From positions 112,130,074 to 112,194,073 of the forward strand of contig NC_081840.1 in the NCBI RefSeq assembly GCF_963259705.1: 64,000 bases of DNA, given 5' to 3'. The notes below the pieces were generated by a model that was not told the origin of the DNA, searched no databases, and was given only the letters and a program-made list of their open reading frames with translations. Shown here piece after piece: positions 10,701 to 20,966 of the stretch (the stretch's first letter is position 1; the number at the start of each line of letters is the position of its first letter). The position numbers were made by a program, and so were the translations under genes. The DNA comes from Myotis daubentonii (lineage: Eukaryota > Chordata > Mammalia > Chiroptera > Vespertilionidae).

Positions 10701-13672
10701 ACTCACCTGCAGGTATGGAGCTCAGGCACAGGAGTCAGGCCAGGGAGGCTGCTCAGGCCTGGACTGAAGTGTTGGGACGAGGCTGTTGGGGGAGGCTAGC
10801 CCATTTCTTCAGCACAGGGAACGGGGCAGAGAGAGGCGAGTGACAGGCTCAGGCTCAGTGTATCAGAGGCAGTCCTTGGACTGTGTGTCTGTATTTGTGA
10901 ACATGTCTCTTTGAGGCCAGTGACCTTTGTATGTCCCCATGTAGATGCCCTCACTTGTGCTTCTTCTGTGTATAGACAGACAGTCAGGAGCATGGGGCTG
11001 CTCCCCAGGATACCTATAGCTCTCTCTGGCCTATGGTAAGAAAGGGGGAGGGGTGGCAGCAGGGGAGAGTAGATTGCCTTGGATTTGACCCTCTGCTCCA
11101 GCATTAGATAGGGCACCCCTGCAAACTATGGGAGCTAGGCTCCCTCTGATCCAAAATGGAGGTAATGCTTCCCCATGCCTGATCTTCGCTGTTCCAGAAG
11201 GACAAGTAACTTCTGTTCCCTTTCCTCCTCAGCCTTCCAGCAAGAAGAGTTTGAGTGTAAGAGAATTTTCAGAAGAACCTGAGTGCGAGTCTCTGGTGAG
11301 AGCTGAGGCTGGGAGCAAAAGCTGCTGGCTTGAGATTGCCTGTGGTTCTGTCTTCAGGGCCTCCCAGGCAGGGCCCACAATGTAGAACTAAGGAACCAGG
11401 CTCAAGAGCCAGCAGTCATGCTGTCAGGGTTCTCCTAGACCTGCCACACTCCAACCATGCAGAGCCACCAGGTCCTGGCAGGTGTGCTGACTTTATGAGC
11501 AGAACAGATGTCTAGCCCCAGAACACTGTCCAGGTTGAATCCCACACTGTACCGGCACGGAGCCAGTGACCCGTCCTCTTCCTTTCGGCAAAGTCAGGAG
11601 GGCCTTTAAGGGGATAGAGATGTCCCTGGGGAAGAACTTCAAAGGCTATTAATGTAGAACCCAGACAGACTCATTTTAGATTTGCTGAGGTCCCAGTAGT
11701 TTCATTTGGCTGCTGGGGTTTGGGGTAAGTAGAGCTGAGTTTCTAGAGTAGGGATGGGGGTGAAAATGGCCCCAGAGTGTTTGAAGCCTTCTTCAGTAAC
11801 TGTAGCAGTCAGCCAAGCACACAGCATGCACAATGCCATGCAGGGAGATAGAAGGTGATGTTCCCATTTTTGTTGATGGGGACCTTAAGTGCCCACTGCC
11901 AAGATCGGTGACATGCTTAGGCATAGAGCCCAGATTAGAAGTCATGACTTATCCCATCTAAGATAGGTTGTGCTGGGCTTTCTCAGACTCAGCTGATCTG
12001 ACCATATACTGCAGTGAGCGTACATCTTGGATCTCATGTCTTGGATCTACACTAGCAGTCTTCAAAGACATTGTTCCCTGGAAGAGTAGCTGGTTACAGC
12101 AGGGAAGCAGATAGGAGAGACACGTGATTGCTATGGCAATGGTTTCCCCTTCCCGTGTACCTGCTGCCGTGCCTTTCTAGGCATCTGTGTTGGTAACATA
12201 TAGAGAAAGCTTTGATAAAGTGGTGGGGGCACCTTAGGGCAAATAAGGCCCCAAGGGCCGTGGTGAGACAGCTTCTCCTGCTTTTCCTGCAGGAAGTCCT
12301 CACCCCTGAGATGAAGTGGAGAAAAATATGCCCTGCCTCCAGGTCCCTGTCCCTCCCAGACAGCATCCCTTGTATCCCTCCAGCATCCATGGACTCCCCA
12401 GACAGCTTCTTCTCCTCCAGGAAACCTCCAGGGTCTGGTAAGTTCAAGGGCCTTGTCCCACGGTAACAGCGTGCAAAGACCAGGCTTCTCCTCCTCCCAC
12501 TTCTGTGAAAAGGGGTCATCACTGCCAACGGGCTTCTGAGAGCTGTTTCGTTCTCCAAATCCGTAGGGAAAGCCAAGAGCCCGGGCAGCTTCAGAGAAGC
12601 AGGAGGTTGGCATGCCCCATGCTGAGCTGGGGTCTGCTGTCCCAGGAAGATGACTAACTGCTCTCTTCTTGCAGAAAATGCTGTCTGTGAGGAGGAGACA
12701 CTGGAGGAGGAGCCCAGGAGCAGCGAAGAGCTGAGGCTCTGGAATTACCAGCTCCTCAAGGTCTTCTTCGTGCTGTAGGTGATTGTTTAGGGGAGGGGGG
12801 TGTATGGGTGTTTGGAGCAGGGGTCTTGGTGTGTGAGGAGGCCACTGTCCAGAGCAAGGGGAAGATTCTGAGTCAACTGCAAGCTCCTGGTTAGCGTCTG
12901 GAGGTCACATGGCAGGCAGGCCCTACTGTGGTGAAATTATCTCCAGTTTTATTTTTACAATCTTATAATTTAGGATTAAGGCTGTGCAATGGGGAGGGGC
13001 AGGATATGAAACTGTTGAAAAAAGGGAAAGTTGCATAGGATTGGAGAAGGCTGGCAGAATTGGGGAGGACCATCAGGTGGACTAGGAAAGCCATGGCCTT
13101 CTTGCTGCCCACCATTTAGGGCAGTTTCTGGTCCCCAGACTCACCTGTAACTCCGCCTGAGGACCAGCAGATAGTGAGCATGGTGGGAGCTTCAGAACAG
13201 CCTGCCCCTGGTTCCTCTCACCTTACCTCACCAGCATCCTCTGGCTCTGCTGCCTGGGGCTACCACCTTAGGGGTAATCCTGGTCTCCCAGAGGAGGTGC
13301 AGGACCAAGGTGGCTGGTCATAGGGAAGTGGGGTCAGCTGAATAACCCAGAACTCTGGCTGGGCTTTGAGGACACCTCCATGGAGATGAGTTTCAGGACC
13401 CCCATGTGGCCTTTGGGATGAAAGATGCCCAGGCTTGAGCAGGGCAAAGGGTTCTTTAATTCTTCCAATTGTAAGAGGAGCTTAGTCCCACTCCTATTTT
13501 TGGTGAGCCTCTAAAAGTGCCCTTTTTCTAGATGAGAAAAACTCTTGCCCCCTTTTTTTCCAGGATCTGCTTCTTGGTCATGTCCTCATCCTACCTGGCA
13601 TTCCGCATTTCCCGGCTGGAACAGCAGTTATGCTCCCTGAATTGGGATGGCCCAGTCCCTGGGCACAGGTGA
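7681..13672 (+). CDS. GRAMD2A: GRAMD2A, ten coding exons (exons 2-11), 5' end outside window
   Basis: Spliced coding region read from exons 7681-7773, 8624-8681, 9027-9102, 9682-9785, 10415-10513, 10641-10712, 11233-11295, 12293-12437, 12675-12774 and 13564-13672 (TGA at 13670). Total is 919 nt: one base completing a split codon plus 305 codons and the stop. All junctions are GT/AG and phases agree throughout. A GRAM (PH-like) domain is encoded by exons 4-7. A hydrophobic C-terminal segment, around KVFFVLICFLVMSSSYLAF, is the single membrane anchor across exons 10-11. Known for the family: GRAMD2A sits in the ER membrane, binds PI(4,5)P2 through the GRAM domain and marks ER-plasma membrane contact sites; unlike GRAMD1 proteins it lacks a VASt sterol domain, and none is visible here. 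The first coding exon, about 14 residues in my memory of the human protein, was not found and is probably upstream. No frameshift or stop is seen, so the gene looks functional. Confidence 0.95.
8624..8681 (+). CDS. GRAMD2A: GRAMD2A exon 3
   Basis: A 58-nt exon between CTCCTTTGCAG and GTAAGT. It encodes LHWPEGLKGEEIKKYSREG after the split serine codon and ends in phase 0. It leads into the GRAM domain. Confidence 0.92.
9027..9102 (+). CDS. GRAMD2A: GRAMD2A exon 4, start of GRAM domain
   Basis: A 76-nt exon between TGTTTGCAG and GTGAGC. It encodes TLLSKYNQQYHKLFKDIPLE then EVVLK, the first part of the GRAM domain, with one base carried into the next exon. The KYNQQYHKLFKD block is characteristic of GRAMD2A. 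Confidence 0.93.
9682..9785 (+). CDS. GRAMD2A: GRAMD2A exon 5, GRAM domain core
   Basis: A 104-nt exon between CTTCCCAG and GTAGTA. It encodes VCSCALQRDLLLQGRLYISP followed by NWLCFHASLFGKDIK. The GRLYIS-NWLCFHASLFG pattern is the diagnostic core of GRAM domains, here the phosphoinositide-binding PH-like fold. It ends in phase 0. Confidence 0.95.
10415..10513 (+). CDS. GRAMD2A: GRAMD2A exon 6, GRAM domain
   Basis: A 99-nt, 33-codon exon between TCCTTCAG and GTCAGT. It encodes VVIPVVSVQMVKKHKMARLL and PNGLAITTNTSQK. It continues the beta-sheet of the GRAM domain and contains the basic KKHK patch that plausibly contributes to lipid binding (inference). Confidence 0.95.
10641..10712 (+). CDS. 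GRAMD2A: GRAMD2A exon 7, end of GRAM domain
   Basis: A 72-nt exon between ATGTCCCAG and GTATGG. It encodes YVFVSLLSRDSVYDMLRRVC and THLQ. The FVSLLSRDSVY segment is the last strand and C-terminal helix of the domain. Confidence 0.95.
11233..11295 (+). CDS. GRAMD2A: GRAMD2A exon 8
   Basis: A 63-nt exon between CCTCCTCAG and GTGAGA. It encodes the serine-rich linker PSSKKSLSVREFSEEPECES plus L, between the GRAM domain and the membrane anchor. It is phase 0 at both ends, so skipping it would keep the frame. Confidence 0.9.
12293..12437 (+). CDS. GRAMD2A: GRAMD2A exon 9
   Basis: A 145-nt exon between TTTCCTGCAG and GTAAGT. It encodes a cytosolic linker with EVLTPEMKWRK and SRSLSLPDSIPCIPP, recognisable from mammalian GRAMD2A. 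Two 160-codon antisense open frames overlap it and are shadows of this exon and its intron. Confidence 0.93.
12675..12774 (+). CDS. GRAMD2A: GRAMD2A exon 10, start of membrane anchor
   Basis: A 100-nt exon between CTTCTTGCAG and GTAGGT. It encodes an acidic stretch (EEETLEEEPRSSEELRLW) followed by NYQLLKVFFV, the start of the transmembrane segment. The split leucine codon is completed in exon 11. The donor is read as GT at 12775. Confidence 0.92.
13564..13672 (+). CDS. GRAMD2A: GRAMD2A exon 11, C-terminus
   Basis: Starts after a CCTTTTTTTCCAG acceptor. It encodes ICFLVMSSSYLAFRISRLEQ and a short luminal tail ending PVPGHR, then TGA at 13670-13672. The sequence around the stop (CACAG then GTGATG) also fits a splice donor; joining it to an acceptor at 13933 would give the same last arginine followed by TAA (see findings). 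Confidence 0.93.
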
Positions 13673-16085
13673 TGCCCTTTCTCTTCCCAGTGCCTCTGGG
13701 ATTCAGGGCTAAGGACTGGGACCAAAACCTACAGACAGGCTGCTTGTTACCTTGGCTGAATTGGCCCTACCCTTGATAAGCTGGCTTGATGGTCCCAAGC
13801 GAGATTGGACAGAGTATGTGGGGTACACAGATTCCCACCTGACCCACTCTATGGGGGGTAGGGGGTGGTTTCAGTGACCTACTCTCTACCTTCTAAGCCC
13901 TTTCTTTGATCTACGCATCTCTCCTATGTGCAGGTAACAGCCACTTGGCCTTTGTCCCCGCTCCTCCATGAAGAATGCCTTGGGTGCTAAGGTTCCATCA
14001 ACGGTCCCCTTGGTTTCTGATGCTGCTGTTGTGCTGGGACTGATGATGAAGGAAAACATTCCAGATCCCTCCTCTTCCCCCAACTCTTCTCCTTCCTCCA
14101 ATGAGTGATCTGAAGTACCTGTTTACAAAGTTCCTACAATTTTTGAACTCAGACAAAAAGCCAGGTTTTTTAGAACCAGCTGAGGAATTCTGTACATGAA
14201 AATTCAACAATCACTTAGGTGGGGAAAAAATTTACTTTGTTCCTTAGAAACAGTTCTGGCACACAGACCACCCCAAGGGACAAGGCCGTGCTTTGCTACC
14301 TGGAATGCAGCTCTCTGACTGTCACGTGGCTCACTCCAGTGGTGGGACAGAGCTAGAACCCAAACCACCAGTGTGGGCTCTTCTCTCTCCCCATAATCTG
14401 AGAGTCCCTGCTTTGGGCAAAGGACTTCTCTGCAGGGACCCATCTGGCCTAGGGCAGACTATAGGGAAGTGGGGGCAAATTATGAAAGGGCTTGTAGCCA
14501 GGATTCCTTCAAGAAAGGAACATTTGTGCTCTGTGCTGAGACTGTTCTGGCCACTCATGAAGAGGCGGAGAGGACTGGAGCAGCGGACAGTGGCAGAGCT
14601 GTGAAGGAGAACAGAACATTCCATATCCTCAGTTGCCACTTCCTGGTGAGACAGGTGTAGTAGGGCCTTTGATCATAGACTGGTACCAGATCTCCCCTTG
14701 GTGTACGCAAACATTTCCAATATGCCCAGGTGGAAAGTAGGTATGACAAGGGTGGTGTCTTTGATCTGCGGTATTGCTTTTTTCTCTCTGCCTGACTGCC
14801 TGGATCTTGGATGTGGCCAGTAGCAGCCTGTTGGGAGGCTTGGCTGGGTAGCTGGGCATGGTGGTGTTGGGCCACCATAGGGCAGAAATCACTCGTATTA
14901 CCTGTAGCCACTCCATGGGGTCTGTTATCCATCAATGAAGTGAAGATGTCCAAAGTGTGCCTGGTACAGTACAGGGACCAAGCCAAGGGGGTCTGCCTGA
15001 TACCTCTAGGGACAGTAGAGGTAGAGGATGCAAAGGGTAAACACAGCAGTGGCTTTGCTGTAGAGATTCCTCCTTCCCTGTCAAGGTCGTCTTTCGTATA
15101 AAAAGCTTCGCTGTGCCCCAGAACTCTGGCCTGCTCTCCCCAGAAGTCCCTTCTGCTAAGATAGTGATTTTGAAGGTTCTGTAAGGGCCTTGGTGAGGAG
15201 GTCAGCAGCATTGGGGAAAGTCACTGGTGATGGGGTGAGTGGTGTTTTCCCCTTTTCAGGCACCTGAGAGGGTAACCGGGGAGAAGTCCAAGTGGAGATT
15301 ATTTATTACAGAACCATCTGTCCTGTTTATGACAAACCCACACGAGGACTGGAGGGACTGATGGTAGGTGACAACTTCCAAAGCTCAAACTGAAGGTCTC
15401 TTCATCTTCTCCGCATGCCAAGTTGTAGGATTAAATTTAGAGCCTGGCCTTGTGGGTTGCTTGTACCAAATCTGCGTATCTCAGGTGAAACTCACTGTTC
15501 TGTTTTCCCCACACGCCACACTGAATGAGGACCCAGCCTTTTTTTTTTTTGGAACCAGGCCCCTTCATCACTCCTTTTCATCCTATTTTCAGGAAAATAA
15601 TCCTATTTGCCCTAGAGCCTCACCTCCTTGGTCTTTGCTGAAGGGTGAGGAGGATAGATCCATTCTCTGAACCTTGCTAAGTTGAACCAGAGGCCATGAG
15701 AGATGCCAAGTCATGGCTGGCTGGGCCAAGATGCTGATCAATGGCCTCCAGCCGTGCCTCAGGCTCAGAAAGGGCAAGAGGCATGCTGCAGGGTAGGTGG
15801 CTCTGCAGGCCCTCGCAGGGCCTAGGGCTTTCAGTGGTTTGGGTGTGCCTGTCCCTCTGGAGGGTCCTCTCTCTGTTTCTCCCTTTTGTATTCCAGCCTG
15901 GTTCTCTTGGGCCACTATACCTTCTGTTGTGCTCATTTATAAACTATGTGTATTTATATAGACCTGCTTGCATTGGGTGATGCTCCTCTAATTCCCTGAG
16001 AGTTTGGTTCAACTATCCGTGGGTTGTTCCACTATGGCATTAGCCTTTGAAAATATTTTTAAATAAAATAATTCTGATTTTTTTT
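13673..16085 (+). other. GRAMD2A: Probable GRAMD2A 3' UTR
   Basis: About 2.4 kb after the stop codon without a recognisable interspersed repeat, in contrast to the repeat-filled DNA beyond it. An AATAAA lies at 16062-16067 and a T-rich stretch follows. This suggests one long terminal exon, but no transcript evidence is available. A 218-codon open frame on the minus strand (14555-15211) looks like chance. Confidence 0.45.
16062..16067 (+). terminator. Candidate GRAMD2A polyadenylation signal
   Basis: Canonical AATAAA followed within about 15 bases by a T-rich run. It is the first clear signal I found downstream of the coding region on this strand. Confidence 0.45.
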
Positions 16086-16459
16086 TAGTGTCCTGTGATA
16101 TGGAGAGTTCATTTTTATCTTTTGACTACTAACTAAAGATACTCTTACTGACATATCTGGCACCAAGGAGACTGATAAAGCCCAAGTCATTCCCAGAATC
16201 CCAAGTATTCTGCGAATCTCACAGGACTTTGCGATTGTGAAGCTAACTCTACCTCAGGCACACGGTGAAGGGTGAGGACGGCCACAGCAAACTGCCACAG
16301 TCTGTTTCTGGTGGGGAGACACAGAGAATGCTTCCCCATTTCTTCTGGGAAACGAAAGCAATGTCCATGATTTTAATAGTACTATGCTTCCGACTCAAGA
16401 ATTAAAGTCTAGAACTCAGCACCAGAAAATTCCTATGACATCAAACCTAGATTAGTAGG

Positions 16460-17100
16460 GATTCATTCATTCAGTAAATATGGGGCCCAGACTGTGCACC
16501 AGGTACTATGCTGGGCCCTGGTTATAGCATTGACCACATTAGGCAGTATTTCTGCATCTTCCTGGCAATTGCATTCCATGTAAATGTAAGTTCCAAGTAA
16601 ATACGTAAACAAATGAGGTAATTGCAGATTGTGATTAAATTCCAAGAAGGAAAGAAACAGTGATATGAGATTAAATAGGGAAATGGCTTTAGATGATGGT
16701 CAAGAAAGATTCTCTGGCCCTAGCTGGTTTGGCTCAGTGGATAGACTGTCGGCCTGCGGACCAAAGGGTCCCGGATTCGATTCTAGTCAGGGGCATGCAC
16801 CTTGGTTGTGGGCTCCTCCTCAGGCCTGAAGCCAGGTCAGGGCTTGTGCAGGAGGCAACCAATTGATGTGTTTCTCTCACATTGATGTTTCTCTCTGTCT
16901 TTCTCTCTCTCTTCCACTCTCCCTAAATATCAATGGAAAAAATATTCTCTGGTGAGGATTAAAAAAAAGAAAGATTCTCTGAAGGGACATTTCAGCTAGT
17001 TCTTAAAGGAGGAGTGGCCAGTCATTGGAGGAACTATAAAAAGAGCATTCCTAGCAAATAGATTAGCAGCTGCAAAAGGTGGGAAAGAATACATATGTCT
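16460..17100 (+). repeat. Ancient mammal-wide repeat, interrupted by Ves
   Basis: The block ATTCATTCATTCAGTAAATA then CACCAGGTACTATGCTGGGC and, after the Ves, GGACATTTCAGCTAGTTCTTAAAGG follows the order of a common old eutherian repeat also seen at 23.0-24.3 kb and 56.1-58.3 kb. I cannot name its family with certainty. Confidence 0.4.
16717..16966 (+). mobile_element. Ves SINE
   Basis: Head GCCCTAGCTGGTTTGGCTCA. Perfect 15-bp target duplication AAGAAAGATTCTCTG at 16702-16716 and 16967-16981. Confidence 0.93.
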
Positions 17101-17217
17101 GTGAGAAACAGATCTTTTTCATGCTTCTAGGATACTAATCAAGTGGGACAGTGACATGAAAAGAGGTTGAAGAGGTCAATTCAACAACAACAAGCAACCC
17201 TATTTTAAATAGGTAAA

Positions 17218-17682
17218 GGCCTTGGTCCGTTAGCTCAGTTGGGTAGAGCATTGTCTTCATACACCAAGGTTGCAGGTTCAATCCCCAGTCAGTGCACATA
17301 CAAGAATCAACCAATGGCCCTGGTCAGTGTGGCTCAGTTGGGCATCATCCTGTGTACAAGAAAGTTTCTGGTTCTATTCCCCATCAGGGCACATGCTTGG
17401 TTTTCAGGCCCAATCCCCAATAGAGGGCATGCAGGAAATAGCCAATCGATGTGTGTCTCTCTCTCCCTCTCTCTCCTCCTCTCCCTTCCTCTCTCTTTAA
17501 AAATCAATAAATTCATTTAAAAAAAAAATCAACCAATGGCCCTGGGTGGGTAGGTCAGTTGGTTAGAGCATCATCCGGATACACCAAGGTTGTAGGTTCG
17601 ATCCCTGGTCAGGGCACATACAAGAATCAAACAATGAATGCATAAATAAGTTGAACAACAAATCATTGTTTCTTTCTTCCCG

Positions 17683-17739
<57 letters not shown>

Positions 17740-17752
17740 ATTAATTTAAAAA
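17218..17752 (+). mobile_element. Ves cluster: dimer-like pair split by a third copy
   Basis: A truncated Ves head (17218-17304) and a Ves at 17539-17752 appear to have been joined head to tail at CAACCAATG. A third Ves (17317-17526) is inserted at the junction with target duplication AATCAACCAATG (17305-17316 and 17527-17538). A (TC)n tract fills the end of the last unit. Confidence 0.75.
17686..17736. repeat. (TC)n microsatellite
   Basis: About 25 TC units, expanded from the CT-rich part of the Ves. Confidence 0.95.
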
Positions 17753-17756
17753 ATGG

Positions 17757-18790
17757 GTAAAGCATTTGAATATACATTTTTTCCAAAGAAGACACACAAA
17801 TGGCAAACAAGCACATGAAAATATGCTCATAATCACTAGTCATTAGGCAAATGCAAATGGAAGCCATGATCAGGTACTTCACACCCATTAGGATGGCTGT
17901 TGTCAAAGAAACAGAAAACAACCAAAGTTGGTGAGGATGTGGAGAGATTCGAACCCTTATATTCTGTTTGAAGGAATGTAAAATGGTGTAGCCACTGTGG
18001 AAACAGTATGGCAGTTCTTCAAAACATTAAAAATAGAACTGTATGATCCAGTAATGCCACTTCTGGGTATATACCCAAAAGAACTGAACAGTTTCAAAGA
18101 GCCATATGTTCATAGCAGCATTATCCACAATAGTCAAAAGATAGAAGCAACCCAAGTGTCTATCAACAGATGAATAGATAAACAGAATGTGGTATATCAA
18201 TACAATATTATTCAGCCTTAAAATGGAAGGACATTCTGACACGTGCTACTACATGGATGAACATTGAGGACATTATGCTATGTGAAATAAGCTAGACACA
18301 AAGACAAATACCATGTGATTCTACTTATATGAGGTTCCTAGGGTGGTCAAATCCATATAAACAGAAGAATGGTGGTTGCCAGGGGCTGCAGGAAGGGGCA
18401 TAGAGAATTATTGTTTAAAGGGTATAGAGTATCAGTTTTGCAAGATGAAAAGAGATCTGGAGACAGATGATAGTGATTGTTGCACAATAACGTGAATGCA
18501 CTTCAAACTATTAAACTATACAGTTGAAATGGTTAACACAGTAAATTTTTTAAAAATGTTTTATTGATTTTTTACAGAGAGGAAGGGAGAGGGATAGAGA
18601 GTTAGAAACATCCATCAGCTGCCTCCTGCACACTCCCCACTGGGGATGTGCCCACAACCAAGGTACACGCCCTTGACCGGAATCGAACCCGGGACCCTTG
18701 AGTCCACAGGCCGATGCTCTACCCACTGAGCCAAACCGGTTAGGGCAAGGCAGTAAATTTTATATGTATTTTATAATTTAAAATATTTTT
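17757..18790 (+). mobile_element. L1M-type 3' end, interrupted by Ves
   Basis: Old L1 ORF2 C-terminal sequence and 3' UTR: AATGGCAAACAAGCACATGA, ATTCAGCCTTAAAATGGAAG and TACATGGATGAACATTGAGG occur in the expected order. The frame is broken. Split by the Ves at 18550-18750. Confidence 0.75.
18550..18750 (-). mobile_element. Ves SINE in L1M
   Basis: Perfect 11-bp target duplication CAGTAAATTTT at 18539-18549 and 18751-18761. Confidence 0.93.
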
Positions 18791-19128
18791 TTAAAAAAAG
18801 AGGTTGGAGAGGTAGGCAGGAGAAGGGAGTTTGGGTTTTATATGATCCCAGCTCAGATCTGAAAGTTTAGAGCTAGTAGATTCAGTGGTTGCTGAAACCA
18901 GTGCTTCTCTTTGCTAGAAGAAATAGACCTGTGGATGCAATGTGCAGAAAAATATGGCTGATAATCAACATGTGATGGTGTCCCCCTTTCTCTATTCCTA
19001 GAGACTAGTCCATAGTAGCAGAATCACAGAGAGGGCATATAATTTCACATTGATATTTTTAAGTTGAAGTGAGCTAACTTTATAAGGGAGAAACAACTGC
19101 CTTGAATTTGGATAAACAAGAAATTCGC

Positions 19129-19199
19129 ATATATATATATATATATATATGAATTTATATATATATATATATATATATATATGAATTTATATATATTTG
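19129..19199. repeat. (TA)n microsatellite with interruptions
   Basis: Two runs of TA separated and followed by GAATTTA. Confidence 0.95.
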
Positions 19200-19595
19200 T
19201 ATATAAATAATGCAGGAGCTTCAGTTTTGCAACATGGGCTTTAGCCAGATATGAGGAATGGTAATGGAAGGGGCAGGAGTTCTAGTGAAAAGGGCATTCA
19301 GGAATGAGGAGAGCTGGGGAAAACTGCATCTTGCAGGAGAAGTCGTGGGAGCAAGACATTGCTCCCACCCTCACTGTCTCCACCCAGATGCCCAGCCATC
19401 CCAGCCCTGGCCCCCCTACCTGCTGGTCATGGCATTAGGACACTTATCAAGCTGGGTGAGGTCGTAAATCTGTGCTGCTCGGCTCTCCTAGCTGCTGGGC
19501 CACAGAATCAGGGGATGATACTAAGGCAAAGAAAGGCAAGACTGAGGCCAGGTCTTTAGGCTGGTCTACGTGTGAGGGGAAGAAATGCAACTAGG

Positions 19596-19609
19596 CCACT
19601 AGGTGGCAG
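19596..19609 (+). promoter_or_regulatory. Candidate CTCF binding site
   Basis: CCACTAGGTGGCAG fits the CTCF core consensus at every position (CCASYAGRKGGCRS). It lies in non-repetitive DNA 3.5 kb beyond the GRAMD2A end and between the two facing genes. Confidence 0.55.
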
Positions 19610-20708
19610 CAAAGTCCAACAGGAACTGGAGCCCAGGTGGTGAGAAACAAATTTCTTTGTTTCTCAAAGAAATGCCCCTTCTGTCCCCTTTTGGGGTGAA
19701 AATGAGCCCAGGCCTGGTCCAATTCCACTGCACTGCCTATCCAACAGGCTCACGTGGCCGTTTCTTCCCTGAACCCTTTAGTCTTTTCTCCTCTTTCTCT
19801 TCTTTCGCAGCCAGGAGGAAGGCCCAAGGCGATTCTGAAAGGAAAGCATTCCTGAGGACCCTCCAGGCCTTCTGCAGGTCAGGCCTGTAGGAAGGCAGAC
19901 TGGCCTGGGTGAAAAAACAATGTGAATGTTTGTGTTTGGGGATACAGAGTCCACAGGGGTGAGAGCTCAGCTTCTCTTCCATCAAGGGCACAGAAATCTT
20001 GGGCTTTCACCCTGACCTGCCCTCGTTGTCAGTAGCCTCTCCTTTTACTCAGGACATAGAATTACAGAAACCCGGCTCCTGCAAAGTGTGATTTCAGGAG
20101 GTAACAACACTCTTTCCCTCTTCCTTCAGTTAAAGATAAGGGACTGAATCCCAGGGCAGAGAGGATTCCAATTTAGGAGTTACATCTGATTTGTCCACTG
20201 ACAGTGAGAGGAAGGGAAGCAGTTAATTAAGCCTCTGAAATGATAATCCAGAGAAACCTGAATCCATCCCTCTGTGTGCCTGACCTCCACAGAGCCAAAG
20301 AGCACCTAGCACCCAGCAGGCCCTTCTTGCTGGGCCGCCTTCACATTGGCAGGGCTCTTTGCCTTCCTGGAATGTGTTCCTTCTTGTTTGCCACTCAGTG
20401 CCTGGCCCAAAGCCAAACCTGGGCTGCTCAGAATACCATGCCCCACTCACTTCTCTCACAGGATCTGAAACAAGGCTCTCTCTTCCACTTGGGGAAAGGT
20501 CAGGCCCTCACGGCAGCCTCATCCCACTGGTACTGACTTCTCACATCAGACTCTCCTCCAGTGGCTGGTAGAAAAAGCTCTTAGAGCAGACACAGTTGTG
20601 ACCCCAGCAAAGCAGAGTGTAGCATATTTATGTCTTACCCTATTGGCAGCCTTCTAAATTGGGTCAGAGTGGGCAAAGTGTCATTGACAAGCTGTTCATT
20701 AACTAGGT

Positions 20709-20764
20709 TTTTTTTTTTTTAAATATGTCTTAATTTATTTTAGAGAGAGAGAGGAAGATAGGAG

Positions 20765-20810
<46 letters not shown>

Positions 20811-20966
20811 CAATGCTGAGAGAGACACATTGATAGGCTGCCTCCTGCATGGCCCCTACTGGGGATTGAGCTTGAAACCAGGGCATGTGTCCTGACCGGG
20901 AATGAAACCGTGACCTCCTGGTTTCATAGGTCAATGCTCAAGCACTGAGCCACACCGGCTAGGCAA
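20709..20966 (-). mobile_element. Ves SINE with (GA)n expansion
   Basis: Poly-T start, GA run at 20769-20807, tRNA-like head at right ending GCCTAGCCGGTGTGGCTCAG on the minus strand. Confidence 0.88.

Larger units (their letters stand above)
18791..20708. other. Intergenic DNA downstream of GRAMD2A
   Basis: Unique sequence apart from a (TA)n tract at 19129-19199 and a CTCF-like motif at 19596. Several 60-100-codon open frames show no family resemblance. Confidence 0.45.

Noticed and set aside
12094..12613. Two overlapping 160-codon minus-strand open frames
   Set aside because: They are antisense to GRAMD2A exon 9 and its borders; the sense exon explains the sequence.
12567..12674. Longer version of GRAMD2A exon 10 using a TAG acceptor at 12564-12566
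   Set aside because: In the phase left by exon 9 the frame meets TGA at 12623, so it would truncate the protein before the membrane anchor.
14555..15211. 218-codon open frame on the minus strand
   Set aside because: Lies antisense in the probable GRAMD2A 3' UTR, has no motif, no clear start context and ordinary composition; chance is more likely.
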